A stretch of DNA of 64,000 nucleotides, taken from contig MQVO02000002.1 of NCBI GenBank assembly GCA_001986395.2, positions 2,852,001-2,916,000 on the forward strand, in the 5' to 3' direction. The notes under the pieces were generated by a model. That model was not told where the DNA came from, ran no database searches, and saw only the letters and a list, made by a program, of their open reading frames with translations. Shown piece by piece: positions 1 to 11,670 of this stretch. The DNA is from Irpex lacteus. Its lineage: Eukaryota; Basidiomycota; Agaricomycetes; Polyporales; Irpicaceae. The first letter of the stretch is position 1. Each line of letters opens with the position of its first letter. Made by a program: the position numbers and the translations under genes.

Positions 1-101
1 TCGATCTACTTGGTCAGCGCAGTCAACAGAATAGTTGGTCAAAGCACCTATTCGGACTCTACTTATTTGCCACCGGGACTCAACGGCAGACGATTGCAGT
101 A

Positions 102-3100
102 TTGTCGAGCTGGGGTGTTTGCAGTAGTTATTCAACTCTGGCAGGGACGCAAGTATCAGCAATATCGACAGACGAATCATCATCGCGCCACACACCCGTA
201 GACTCAGAGACAAATCTTGAAGTAGCCTCGACACCTACTACATCCGCTATAACCATTGATACACCTCCTGCCATGGGAGATTTTGATAATATGGAAGTCG
301 ACGAGGAAGAAGCGCAAGGAGAGGACACCGTGTTCGAGTCGGAAGCCAGCATGACCAGTGATTCAAACTCCGATCACGATGAGCCTGAGTTCATCGAACT
401 GGAATACGAGAGCGGTAGCGATCACGATGAACATATGAACATTGACGTTCCTAGGGAGGTAGTAAGCATTTGCAATGGATTTCTGAGCGGATTTCTCACT
501 CATTGTCTTCAGACTCCGCTGCACATTGGCATGGTAGAGGATGACTGGGATGACTTGGGAGAACCTTTCCCTACGAGATCAGAAGATGAAGGTAAGTCCC
601 TAACAATGACATCCTATACAACTTACCTAGTCAAACATAATTCAGACATAATGGTGGACTCAGAAGAAGAGGTTCAAGGACGATGCGCGGCGTTGCTGGC
701 TGAGAGTGATGGGATTTCGGTGTCCAAACAAACAATCACCCACAAGCCAGCAATCTCCCAGGATGCGATCAACCCATCCGTGACCGCTACTCTTGGTCGT
801 ACGCATGGCAAGAAAACTGAGGGGCTTGTCTGTCGACTATCCAAAGCCTGTTGTCACGCAGCGCAACAAGCAGCTCAGTCTCACGATGTTGCCCACGTCT
901 ACAACAATATTAACTTCATGTTCAAAGCCGCCAAACAGATAGTTGGACGAAAGGACTCACAAGAAAATGGGACTTGCGCGACAGCTATACGGCTCATCAA
1001 CGCTTCTCTCGACGACATGCGAACTGCCGATCTCACTTCAAATATGAAGCAGGCCTCTGCGCTGTAGCGCGCCAATATTGATTGGCACACAACAAAAGTA
1101 TAATAGCAAGCTTCAGCATGTACAACTAAGCCTGCCAAACAAGTACAAACAAGATTCAGAACATGTGATAGACATGGGAGCTTATTAATATGAAGACAAA
1201 CACATGCAAACAAGACCTGACAAAGCAAGTAGATACACAACAAATTGCTTAGTCACCCTCATTCGGCTTTGTAATTGCATGAGTCAGCTCAGTCAGCATA
1301 TTACCAAGCATCCCCAATCACATTACCAAGCACCCGTAATCTGAAAACCAGCAGAGCATGGATAGCCAATCACCACCCTCTATCGGAATGATTCCAAAGC
1401 ACAATGTCAGCGGTTCGTCAGCATGACACAGCGATTCGTCAGCAATTGGTAAGTACTTTGTAAGCATTTGGCAGCGATTCGTAAGGATTCGTCATGGATT
1501 GGTGAGCGATTGGTGAGCGTACATGGACTGGAATGTATTAGTAAGGTTTCCTAAAGTAGCAGTAGCCGAAAGGCATAAATAGCGGACGAACAGTAGAGTA
1601 ACTTCATGCAATGTACAGCCTGTTGATTTAGTGTCTCTCGTGCAGACAAGCGTAGTCTGCCTGTTCTGAATATAACCAGCCAGCTAGAAAGTCTAGCTAC
1701 TGCTTATCATCTTACCTCGTACTAAGTCCTGCTTGGAGGTTTCGGTAAACCATTCCAAGAGGCGCAGTGTTCTGAACGTCAGTCACTGTTGGATAGTGTC
1801 TCCGGTCTCGTAAGTATCGTCTCTGTTATAGCTTACCATAAGGGTGCGCACAGACCAGCGTAGTTTCCCTACGCCCCTTCGTAAGGCTATTCTCTTGGTT
1901 ATTGACTAACCTCTTGTGTATTCCTTTGCCGAAGTCAGCATAAAGGGTGTGTATAGTCGACGTATAGACTTCCTACACTTCCTTAACTGATATTCCATTG
2001 GTGCACTAGTATCTTTCTTTTGCGTCTAGGTCTACCCTCACCCACACCTCGTAGGATCAGTGTTCTCCTACCTCGTGTGTTGTTACTCGCTCATCACATC
2101 TAGTAGGATCAGTGTTCTCCTACTTCGTGTCTTGATTGCTCACCGCAACTATCACCCTTCTGCGTAGCCCCGACATCTACACTTTGTATCACACTCCCTT
2201 GCCCCAAACGAACGACTGGGATTGCTCGACCAAACGTCCGGTCCAGTTCATCTCAGCAATCTGTTGATCCCTTCCTGTTTCTTCTCAAACGGGATAAACT
2301 CACCAGCTGACCTACAGCGCTGGATATGAAAGATGTTTTACTTTCACAAACAGAGACCGCTGAGTACCATTCCCTTCTTGTTCATACTATCATTTGCATC
2401 ATCGTCGCTCATGGTGGTTCATCATTTGAGAAGTTCCAGAACGATGTCAACGCAAGTCTTCTGGTGACAGCGGAGCATATCCCGGTGCACAAGACGGAAT
2501 ACTACCCCCTTCCTGCAATGGAGATTGACGAATCCTCCGTTGTTGACAATGCTGACATGGTTCAAGCTATCTCTGAGTCGCTTGCATACAATCTCGAATC
2601 ACCTGAATACCTCCAGACGGTCAGGATTTACTGCGGCGACCAACTATCTATGGCGCGTCTTCGAACAGTGGCCCATAACCGTGTTGGCCATGATGTTCCT
2701 CAACAAGCCCATGTCAATATTGTTCAGGTCCCTGGACTTTTTCACGCACAGATGCACGTTGCGTCGTCTTGTCTCGAGGCGCACTGGGGTCTACCGGGTG
2801 CTGGTGCGCGAGATCCTGGCAGTCTCAGTTTCCATAATACCATTGTCGACCGCAAGACTATCGTGCTGTCTTCACCTCCCCCCTATCGCACATGTCGCGA
2901 TCTCATCTTCGTTTCCTTGTATGCTCGCATCTTGCACTGTCTAGAGCTAGTTTCTGGTACCAAGGTCGATGATTACGCAGCTTCTACGACATTCGAGACG
3001 TTAAAGGGACACGCGGAAGAAATATATGATCGCTTCGCAAACTGCGAAGTGGTAGATGACCTGCGCCACGGTAATGTTCACGGTATTGTCTATAAATGAT

Positions 3101-4304
3101 ATCAGCTGAACTAATTACTGTTGTATACTACAATTACAGGAACACCGAGCCTTCAAGAGGTAGACGGAGAGATCACATTGATATACGATAACGAAGACCG
3201 CGACTTTGTATTCGAGAATGCACTGTTGTTCAACCGCGATGCCCTCATAATGCATGAGTTCAACGACGCTATCAAGGCAGGTGACTCGGGAAGAGTGCTT
3301 CTCTCATTCAAGACACTATCCGCTTTCTATCGTGGCAGTGGTCGCACGAAATATGCGTACGAAACTCTGGTAACGCTTCACAATACTATACATGTTTAGC
3401 CCGCACCTCTTCGGTAGCTCTTCCGATTTCAAGCTGTCATTCCAATACTGATGCTTCAATAAAGACGTATTGTTCTGCAGAATTGGCTTGTCAACACCAC
3501 AGGTCGTGCGAATGGGTTTATCCTGGTTGATTTGCTTCAAGAACGTCAAAACTTCTGAATAAAGGTCCGTCTACTCCCACCTACTGCATGTGAATCATGT
3601 CTCCCTTCGCAAATCGCTGACCCGGTCGTTTCCTACAGAAAATCTATGCTGCTCAAGGAAGCAATGCATTGTGGGAGTGGCTTCGCACGATCTCCCCGTG
3701 CATCAATGTCTTGAGAGAGCTCGTATCAGAGTTCCATGAAGCCCTTGGGAGTCACCAGGGCACGAAGCATGCGGCCGCGGACTTGTCACTGGATATAAGT
3801 GAGATTATGGACTCACTAGCCGAGCACAAGGTGTATGAGCGACAGTGGGGCCGAACCAACGAAGACTCGAAAGGCAATACTAATGTTGTGCGAGACGTAC
3901 TTGCCACTGGTCTTGCGCACCTGAAGTCACCCCTCAACGATTACAACACACAATTCGGTCGACTTCAACGTCAATGGCTCTTGCGGCCCTTAATTGATGA
4001 AGGCTGCGAAGTACTACAGTCTCCACAGAAGATGGATGATACTGATTCTGCCAACGGCGCCGGCAGTGACCCCATGCCAGTGGGCCCATCTTTCAATTTG
4101 TCGGGACCTACTGACTCGGACTCTCATCTGTTATCGGAAGACGGTCGTGCTACGTGGGAGTCGGAAGCAGTGAATGACGAGGAGTACGGGACAGAGTCGG
4201 AGCAGGAGGACTCAGAGGCTAGTGAAGATGAGATGTATTGGGAGAATGAGGACGTTCTTTTTTGTACAGTTGAGGATGAGCACGACCTAGATATAGATGC
4301 GTAA
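102..4304 (+). pseudogene. DUF6589-domain protein gene, broken by an LTR insertion and two nonsense codons
   Basis: I recognise this as a DUF6589 protein, a large basidiomycete family of unknown biochemical role. The N-terminal part (to 1062) is acidic and then reads NINFMFKAAKQIVGRKDSQ; the second part (from 2317) has GDQLSMARLR, NIVQVPGLFHAQMH and NALLFNRDALI segments typical of the family. Likely introns: 592-645, 3071-3139, 3414-3464 and 3565-3638, each GT-AG; splicing the last three joins the frame (LRRIVLQNWLVNTTG, then KIYAAQGSNALWEW). The tail to 4304 is strongly acidic. Removing 1063-2316 plus one GCGC copy joins the two halves in frame. Within the second half a TAG (3397-3399) and a TGA (3556-3558) each sit where I remember tryptophan in relatives, so the copy is dead even without the insertion. 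The true start may lie upstream of 102; the first 100 bases show nothing I can assign. Confidence 0.75.
1063..2316. mobile_element. Solo LTR (1,254 bp) inside the DUF6589 gene
   Basis: The insert begins TGTAG and ends CTACA, the short inverted termini expected of an LTR, and is flanked by GCGC on both sides (1059-1062 and 2317-2320), a 4-bp target duplication. No gag or pol coding lies inside, so this is a single LTR left by LTR-LTR recombination. A TATA-like stretch (ataaatagcg near 1575) precedes a region that could be a transcript start. It does not match the 1,193-bp LTR at 33,746, so it comes from another family, although both use a 4-bp duplication. The parent family is not present in the window. 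Confidence 0.72.
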
Positions 4305-5466
4305 AATTAGCTCAGTGTGCTATGGTCTTGATCGCACATCCAAGTACAAGTCACAGTGACCGTAATATCAGTTTGTGGGGTGATGGGCGCTTTATTCATC
4401 TTTCTCAGCACAACCCTCACCAGCGACAGCAGTGGACGACGACAAACACGATGTGAGTATGAACGAATATTCCTGAGCATTGTTCTATCATCTTAAAAGT
4501 ACTTTTGCTCACCTGATCGTATTGTATAGCTTCATCTAGGGGTCTCTGAGCTGCGAAGTTGCACAAATGCCAACCACCAAAAGGTCGCTGGTGCGAGGCA
4601 GCCTGCGGGTTGCTATTCGCACCGCGAACTCGCGACAATGGCCTTTTTGTATGTCGTCAGTCTCATGTTTAAAGCTGGTATTGCTGGTACGTCGACTACT
4701 TGGCTATTCGCCACCTGACATGCTAACACTAGGTTTCTGCCTTTGTGTCAGGGCAGAGGCCGATAAATACATTCACTCTCTTAAGGTCGGGTCTCAGCAT
4801 GGCTCAAATGGATTAACCCAGTAGCTATCGAAGCTACTGTATTTCGAACAGCCCCCAAGCCACATGATCTGCGCCTCGCAGTGTGCCGCCGCCGCCCTCG
4901 CTCACACCACGCACGTTACAAAAGGTGGTGTCACCTATTGAGATGTATATATTCACTACTATCGTGCTCTAGATTCTATCTTCCGCCTTCCCCTCCGTGC
5001 CGTGGATGTCACACCTGGATTTGCCAAAGGAACATCCGACACTGTATACTCCTATGAATGGCATCGCCTATGCAAGCCGCAAGCACACTTACCGCCTAAT
5101 TAATATGGTACGAATATTGCTTATACAACATCAATACATATGCTTACAAGTTCTCCAGCCCTTGTATAGACGACGGCTCGACTATTTAGATTAAAAGCCG
5201 AAGGTGCAGGCCAAATGAAAGTACAAGAATCGCTCCTTGTAGACGAGAACTCGTTCTTTGTTGGCCGAATCTTGCTTTACTGGATGTATACACATGTCGC
5301 ATCCTTGCCGTTTTGTTCGTTACGAATTTCATTTCATGGTACCTCTATAATACGACATTTGGTTTGTCGTGGCCTCCAACATAGCGCGTATTTTTCTAAG
5401 TACAAAGTTCACACGGTAGGCGTCTAATGAGCGCTTCATTAACCTCGACATCAGCCAGCAAAATGT
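4305..5466. other. Intergenic or degenerate sequence, no gene recognised
   Basis: Only short open stretches are present. Splice-like signals appear near 4690-4760, and a short frame at 4997-5194 could be an exon remnant, but neither resembles a family I know. No rRNA, tRNA or transposon termini are seen here. Confidence 0.4.
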
Positions 5467-5505
5467 ACCAGCCGGTCTGAAGAGCGCAGCGTCAGACCGG
5501 CTGGT
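5467..5505. repeat. Palindrome, 14-bp perfect arms
   Basis: ACCAGCCGGTCTGA at 5467-5480 is the exact reverse complement of 5492-5505, with an 11-base loop. It lies where the 2.6-kb elements at 53.8 and 58.3 kb have their own 40-bp palindromes, directly beside the same tRNA-like segment, but the arm sequence is different. Confidence 0.8.
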
Positions 5506-6626
5506 TACGAGCCTAAGCGCCAGTTTTCAAATTCTCGTGATATCCTCTTAGTAGGTGGACCAGGCTCTATTTGTGCATGTTTACTATGTTTCAAATATGG
5601 AAATCCAAAGGTCACCAGTTCCAATCCTGTAGGTGCCTCTTTTTGCATCTTTCTTTCAAGGCTGAAAGTGCATCAATAAAATTCGGAAAAAATCAGAATA
5701 TATTATGTTATACACTCTGATATATCATGATGCTTGTGCATTACATTTATAAACACATAAATAGGTAAAAACTTTGAATCATGCACACATTTGGTTAGGA
5801 GGAAAAGAGAAAAAAATCATATCTTGTTTTCTACCAAACATATCATCACAATTTCTCTCCCAGCTCGTCAATATACTCTATAGGGCCAGGATGCATGGCC
5901 CTGATCATTGTAATCAAAGTCTATTACTTGTTCTGAACTGGTTTGGTCGTATTTTTAGTTTCTCTCTGTGTACTTGTATCAAACTGTAATCTAACCAGGA
6001 CTGTTCTATTGACCTCATCAATTTCTGGCCACCTACATACTTGCTGACATGTTGATAGCATTAAGTATATAGCCAGTGGGCTAATTTTGAATTTATATGT
6101 CATTCTCATCTTTTAAGGAATCATGTTAGGAATCATGTTAGGAATCATGCCAGGAATCATGCCAGGAATCATGCTATGCATCATGCCACGCATGACACCA
6201 TGTCATATAGTATGGGCTTACTTCAAATAGATGTACCGAGTGTAATACTACGTGCTTGAGATATTTACAAGATGGCTATAAAATTTTGAAGCGGAGTTTG
6301 AAATCTCAGGTCGCCATCCAAAGTCATCCAGCCCATAACTTTCTCAAATCTCCACCTTTTGATATGAAAGTTGGATCATTCGAGAGGTCTTCTCAAGGGC
6401 TATAATCTGATGTAGTTTTTGTATGAAATTAACATGTGCTGGCTCCTACAAAAATCGAAAACAGTTTGAAACCAAAAAAGCGCCTGACTACATGCAAAAG
6501 CTAATGAATTTGTTATCTACTGTATTGGCAGAATTAGACGCTGAGGAGCCACTCGTGTTACATCTCACAGTTGTCCAAAGTGCCAGGTTGCACTGGAACG
6601 ATTCTTCTTCGTACCTCAGGAATCGT
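5506..6626 (-). mobile_element. 3'-truncated AT-rich Helentron-like element
   Basis: This segment matches the right-hand 1.1 kb of the elements at 53,760-56,368 and 58,348-60,955. Read on the minus strand it starts with the family's 5' terminus ACGATTCCTGAGG at 6626. It keeps the subterminal AGGAATCATG repeats (about 6118-6190) and the tRNA-like segment (about 5545-5640), and is truncated beside the 5467 palindrome. No protein is encoded; short frames here only translate the repeat. Confidence 0.62.
5545..5640 (+). other. tRNA-like segment with Pol III B-box
   Basis: AGTTCCAATCC at about 5617-5627 is close to the eukaryotic tRNA B-box, and an A-box-like TCTTAGTAGGTGGA precedes it. I could not fold a full cloverleaf, so this is a tRNA-derived relic carried by the element, not a tRNA gene. 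Equivalent segments sit near 26,094, 55,349 and 59,937. Confidence 0.4.
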
Positions 6627-6820
6627 GAACATAAACTTATACCTCTTTTTTGACCTATGTAAGCATGCTTATGCAAAGCCAGATGTAGACGCTGACCATG
6701 ATCAGCGTCTACCTCTGGATGAAGGTAAGCAGTCTTAGGTCATCTGTAGAAAGTTGTATTGTGATTTATGTTGTTTGGCTCATATCTTCCTGAGTTTTTG
6801 TCCATTGTAACCGGTGGACA
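6627..6820 (-). mobile_element. Fragment of an AT-rich element related to the one at 47.6 kb
   Basis: On the minus strand this reads through TGACCTAAGACTGCTTACC, then a palindrome (6679-6695 with 6702-6718, one mismatch), then CATAAGCATGCTTACATAG. The same flanks occur in the same order around the 48,377-48,414 palindrome in element F. Both ends are eroded. Confidence 0.55.
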
Positions 6821-6899
6821 CCCAAAAGTGAACTGTTGCAGAATGTCCCAGCCTTGGAACTTCACGATAAAAGCTTAGTATGTCTTTAATCTTGTCTTT

Positions 6900-9389
6900 T
6901 AAACACTCCCCATATTAAACTCGTCAATGTAGCATAACTTGAACAACGCTCTGACAGGCTGGGAGTTTCTAAAGATACTCTCTAAATATCCTACTATTGT
7001 ACCATATGCTGGAAACTGTTTCTCGGTATTCTTTCTCAAGAATTTGCACATGTTCTGTGATGCATGGGACAATTGGCTGTTGACTGGCCTACTAGTGGCA
7101 GGCAAGACGGTACGTGTGCCCTGTTTGACTTGGTATGCTGCTAAGTATCCCACAGAAAGCTATTTCCTGGGACCCGACACCTTTATTCTCTGGGGTCAGC
7201 CAAATTATCACAGGAGAAAACTACAGAATGGTCCATCTATCTGAAGGCAACCGAGTTCTTGTGAGTCCAAACAGTAGTACAGCACCCCTGTTACCAATCA
7301 TGGCTTGCATAATTGAGAGTACAATCAATGACAAAGCTATGTACAAGGAATTTTGTAGCTGGGCATGGCATTGGGGTGAGCTCCTCTCTGGTGAGTGGAC
7401 ATGTTAGACACCACATCAGTTTGCATTCTGACTCTATTTCAAAATCTGAGAAACAATCAACTGCAACAGTCAAGAACACTGGAAACATCCCTCACAAGGA
7501 CCAACCTCATAAGACCATGTGTCCTCGAACATGTAAGAAGTGTCTGGACCTTCCGGGGGATCAAAAGTGCATTCGCCTTGTTCTTGTCCATGAGCATAAG
7601 GAGGGTTTGAAATCAAATGGTGCAGTGTTCACTTTGGCACCACCCCATGATAGACTCAAAGCAAAGGTCAGCTATTACTTATCTAGAAGTGTTTGCCCCT
7701 GACACAGTTATCAGTGGATCCTGGCACTAAAGCATGGCCGCCAAAAGACCAAGTATTTGTCACTCAAGGAACTCGAGTTTGACAGATATACTTCGCATCT
7801 ACAAACACTGCGGTGTAAATGTGACTGTGTTTGTCGACACTGTTACAGACAAGAACGTATGTGTCGTCATCATCAAATTTTCTTTATGACAAACAGCTCA
7901 TAGCTATGCTGGATTGGTGGTGTGGTGTATCATGCATTCACCGACAAGGTGCTTGAGACTATGTAGGAGTCTCATGATTTTGTTGCATTTCACTCCAATT
8001 GTAAGTGTGGGGCAACACATCAACCCTGGGCTCACGGGAAAATGGTGCCTGTTGATGCTCAATCACCTCAAGGTGGAAAGACAGGGGACGGCTACCCGTC
8101 ATACAAATATATGACCATCAAGGATGACAATACAGCCACTGTAGCAGCACTAATGGCACACGCCCTTACACTGACTGAACAGTGCTTTACTCATCCAGCT
8201 CTTCATGAAAGGATGCAGAACTATTGCATGAAGCTATCAGGCCCTATCACTCCGGAATCGATTCAGAGTACAATAGAATGACTGATAAGGGTACATTACA
8301 GAGACTTGAGAAAACCAACCTGAACATATATTACTGCACAGATTATATGGCCCCTAGTCATGCCAACAATGATGCACACACATATCTCTGCTGCCAGACT
8401 GAAAAGTTGGGACACAAAGATGGAGAATTCAACTTCTGCTATGCCAAATATAGAGTTGTCATTGGGACATTGGAAAACACAGCCTGGTAGGTTTGCATAT
8501 TCAATTAGTACTTCTACAAAGTGCCTAACTCGCATACTTCCTTCCAAGTGGTTTGATAGCTCTGACCTCCATGGAACTATCATGTCATCGCACTCTACCA
8601 TGTTTCCTCCCAGTATCCAGAGACCTACAAGCCAACACTGTTCGGAAGTCATCTCATTTCCTGTGAATGCTTCGAAAAAACAGGTTGAACATTCAGATGT
8701 TGCTGTCCCAAGGTGTTCAACTCGAAACACCAACTCTAGCAGCGACCAAGCACAAATAGAATAGGCTCCAAACGCCACTCCTACACTAAGGTGTTTTGCT
8801 CGGATTAGGAACCAAGTAGTCAGCGGCACTAAAGGTGCAACATCAAAGGGTGTGCATGTGACGAAGCCAAAGAAGGATCATCAGAGAGCGCAGCACTATC
8901 AGAGGGTGCAGGGTGACTCAGGTGGAATGAATAGGTACTGGTTCTGACCTCCATGAGTGGCGCAAGCACCACCTGCTCTGCAAATGGGGTTCAAACTTGA
9001 ATGTCATTATGTACTTCCAACAGTCATTACAATTGGCACTATATCTACTGTGGACAGTTAAAGTAACGTACTTAACCACAGGATCCTACTCACCGAAAGA
9101 AGATTCATCGTGAACGACCTTTGTAAGGGCAAACACCGCTGGTCGTCAGATGACGATCCATTGCAGAACGGCTTCTCGTGTTGATGGCAGAAGCCTCCTG
9201 CTTGCACAGAGACAAAGTGTATGGTTAGGACTACAAAGCGAGAGGTGTCAGGTAGGTATAAATTTGAAACATGGGTACTTACTCATTAACTATAGGAACC
9301 TGCTCATCGGATGGCAATCTGTTGCGTCTCGGCTTTTTAACATGGTGACGCAAGACTTGGGCGCATGTGTTGGCTAAAAGTCTTCCAAC
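6900..9389 (+). pseudogene. Degenerate coding fragments, unrecognised
   Basis: Several short open stretches in changing frames look like exons of a decayed plus-strand gene: around 7440-7650 (cysteine-bearing, CPRTCKKCLDLPGDQK), 7960-8280 (a cysteine pair, then GKMVPVDAQSPQGGKTGDG) and 8400-8760. Stops and frame changes separate them. I do not recognise the family, and the boundaries are not reliable. The fragments run up to the copia LTR at 9390. Confidence 0.35.
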
Positions 9390-9762
9390 TGTTGAATATA
9401 GTGCTGTGAGCACATTCTTTCCGCTTATTTTGCTTTTACTATGGTCATTTTCACTCCTTTTATCACTCACATATGTCTATCCCACTCCACAGTAGTGTTA
9501 GTATTTTTCTCGCATTTTTCCTGATTTTTCCCAAGTCTCTGTGGCCATATTTATGCCCCCACTATAGTGTAGACTTGGACTTTGCAGTTTCTGCGCTCTT
9601 GGGCGCTTTGTACGGCATTTGCCGTGTTTAAACGCCCTGAGTCACTCATCCTGCAGCCTGAGGCCTCTAGGCAACCTCTAGTTTCTCACCTCAGTCTGCA
9701 GGTATGTTCCTGTGTATATTCCTCAATATTATGCTAGTTGCTCACCTCAGTCTGCAGTCCTG
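9390..9762 (+). mobile_element. Solo copia LTR, first 373 bp (split by inversion)
   Basis: It begins TGTTGAATATAGTGCTGTGA like the 419-bp LTRs of the intact copia element at 14,692 and follows them closely until 9762, then stops abruptly. The missing 45 bp, plus three overlapping bases, are found inverted at 10,918-10,965. The base pairs before it are CCAAC, and the same CCAAC follows the inverted tail, which identifies the two parts as one insertion. Confidence 0.85.
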
Positions 9763-10965
9763 CATGAGCAAGACAGGTAGTTGGATAATGTAAAGGTCTG
9801 TTACATGCGAGGGCCGTATATGCGGTAGCCACTGTGTGTCGTTTTCAATCATTAGATAAACTGGCGTCAAAACTATGCCCTTAGCTTGGGCTTGCTTACT
9901 CCCATGTTAATGCTACGTAGATAAGATATATCAGAAGTAATTCTCAAGTGGCCTCCTGTCCTCACTCAACCTGTATGCCTCATCACTTTAAGACGACGTA
10001 TTGATGTCTCCGCGTCTCTGCGAACCGCACCTTGAGTCACCCTTAGTGCGGTGAGTGTGCATGTCCTCACCTGGCCTGTGTACCTCAGTTATATCTCACC
10101 ACCGCAGCTCATCGCCTCGCCACGACATATTGACTTCCCGCGAACACAGTGAGCCTGTGTGTTCTTCAAGCTGTTGTGGACCTTGTTACGAGAGGCAGAG
10201 TTGCTGATGGTTAGAGATCGGTAAGCAGCTATCTCTATTCAATAACTCACAACACACCTTCTAATGTTGCGACCAGCCCTCCTTCCTACTTCTCGTTCCT
10301 GTACATCCCCTCCATATTTCGATGTTCTGTCGCACACACCACACACCAACCGAAGCAGCCTCACCGCCTTGCAACCGGTACCTTCCTTCTTTCTCTGCTC
10401 CCACTTCCAATCATGCTTCTCGGAGGTCTCGTGTCGCCTTTGACGGTATAGACCGTCTTCCTGCGAGCGGGTCTTGTAGTCATAGCGGTGGATGGCGTGG
10501 CTGGAGTGTCTGAGCTTGAGGTACGTCAGTCGGTGCATGGGCTCAAGGATACAGTCGCTCACTTATCTCAGTCCTCTACTGGCCCCCGTCGCTGCATCCC
10601 CTTTGACATTTCGGTGTCCGACGAAGGGTTGATATAAAGTGGCATGTTGAAGACGTGAGGGGAGGTTTGCGTGCGTGTGAAGGTTGGATGACTTATATGG
10701 GGCAGTCAGTTGTCATTTACGTGCTAGTGAAGCTGTACTTGCCTCTGTGAAGGCGTGGATGCCGTATGACCTCTGCTCATGAGTTCTCATGCTCGTTGAT
10801 GCTTGATTTGTTGCTAATTTGCGTGTTCGCCCTCTCAATGCGATCTAACCAATCTTCAAGGTCCCCAAGTGACCCAGGCTTCCTACACCGCTTCAGGCCA
10901 GTCGAGGTTCTTGTTGGACTTAGTTTGGGAGCTTAACTCGACCAAACAAGGGCCTAGGACGTCAG
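9763..10965. other. Inverted 1.2-kb segment with a breakpoint inside the LTR
   Basis: The LTR tail at its far end is in reverse orientation, so the whole segment has flipped. Read on the minus strand downstream of the LTR target site, about 45 codons are open (for example PGSLGDLEDWLDRIERANTQ). This suggests the LTR originally sat in or beside an exon of an unrecognised gene. Otherwise I see no gene in this interval. Confidence 0.7.
10918..10965 (-). mobile_element. Inverted tail of the 9390 copia LTR
   Basis: This is the reverse complement of the last 48 bp of the copia LTR, with a few substitutions, followed in original order by CCAAC (10,913-10,917 on the minus strand). Head plus tail total 418 bp against 419 for the intact LTRs. 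Confidence 0.85.
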
Positions 10966-11670
10966 ATAACATGGTGAAGATACGGGTGAAGTGGTAGTAG
11001 CCATTGAGCAAAAGCACATACTAAAACAACACTTGGGGGAGACTCAAGGAGCACTTTAAGTTCAGATTTCCGTGTCACGCCACAGATCCAATGGTGTAGC
11101 AGTGATGTCTCTGTAATTGCCGCGCTAAATACTTTTAAATTTTATGCAGTAATGTGCCTATTTCAGTGAACGTAGCATGACTTCAACTGGACCAAGAGGA
11201 GTTAACAGAGGCAGACGCGGATATGAGAGGGTTATCTGCGGACTATTCTAGGGTTATTCCATGGTTACTCCATGGTTATCCTAGGGTTAACAGCGTCTAA
11301 TGAGCATTATTTGTCAAAAATTGTTATTCCACAACGGCCACGTCGTGTCATGTTCACGCAAGAATAGTACTGTCATTTGACATTGACAAAGGCCAAGTCA
11401 TGGCTGCTGGTTATCAAACTTTGGTGTACAATATACATCCTGAGTCACACATCTGCCTGGGTATGTATGCTATAACTTGACTGGAAACTATTATCTGCAG
11501 GCTAATGCGCTATATACAGACAATACAGAGGCTGAGATTCTAGCAAACACTACGTAGCCTGTTACTATCTAATGGATTAACCAGAAGTTGATAACAAACA
11601 TTGAGACGTGACCGGCCAACCGCAAGTACCGCGCTAAGTCTTCAAAAAATAACGATATGATTGGCGTAAC
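10966..11670. other. Non-coding; short degenerate tandem motif
   Basis: Nothing coding is recognised. Around 11,236-11,290 a degenerate repeat built on GGTTATTCCA and AGGGTTA variants is visible. It has too few and too variable units to be a telomere. Confidence 0.35.

Noticed and set aside
8296..8829. 177-codon minus-strand frame as a membrane protein gene
   Set aside because: It overlaps plus-strand fragments with more plausible exon structure and shows no family resemblance; its hydrophobic character comes from the complementary strand composition.
11236..11290. Telomere-like AGGGTTA motifs
   Set aside because: Only a few units, mixed with GGTTATTCCA variants and not in a regular array; probably a degenerate minisatellite.
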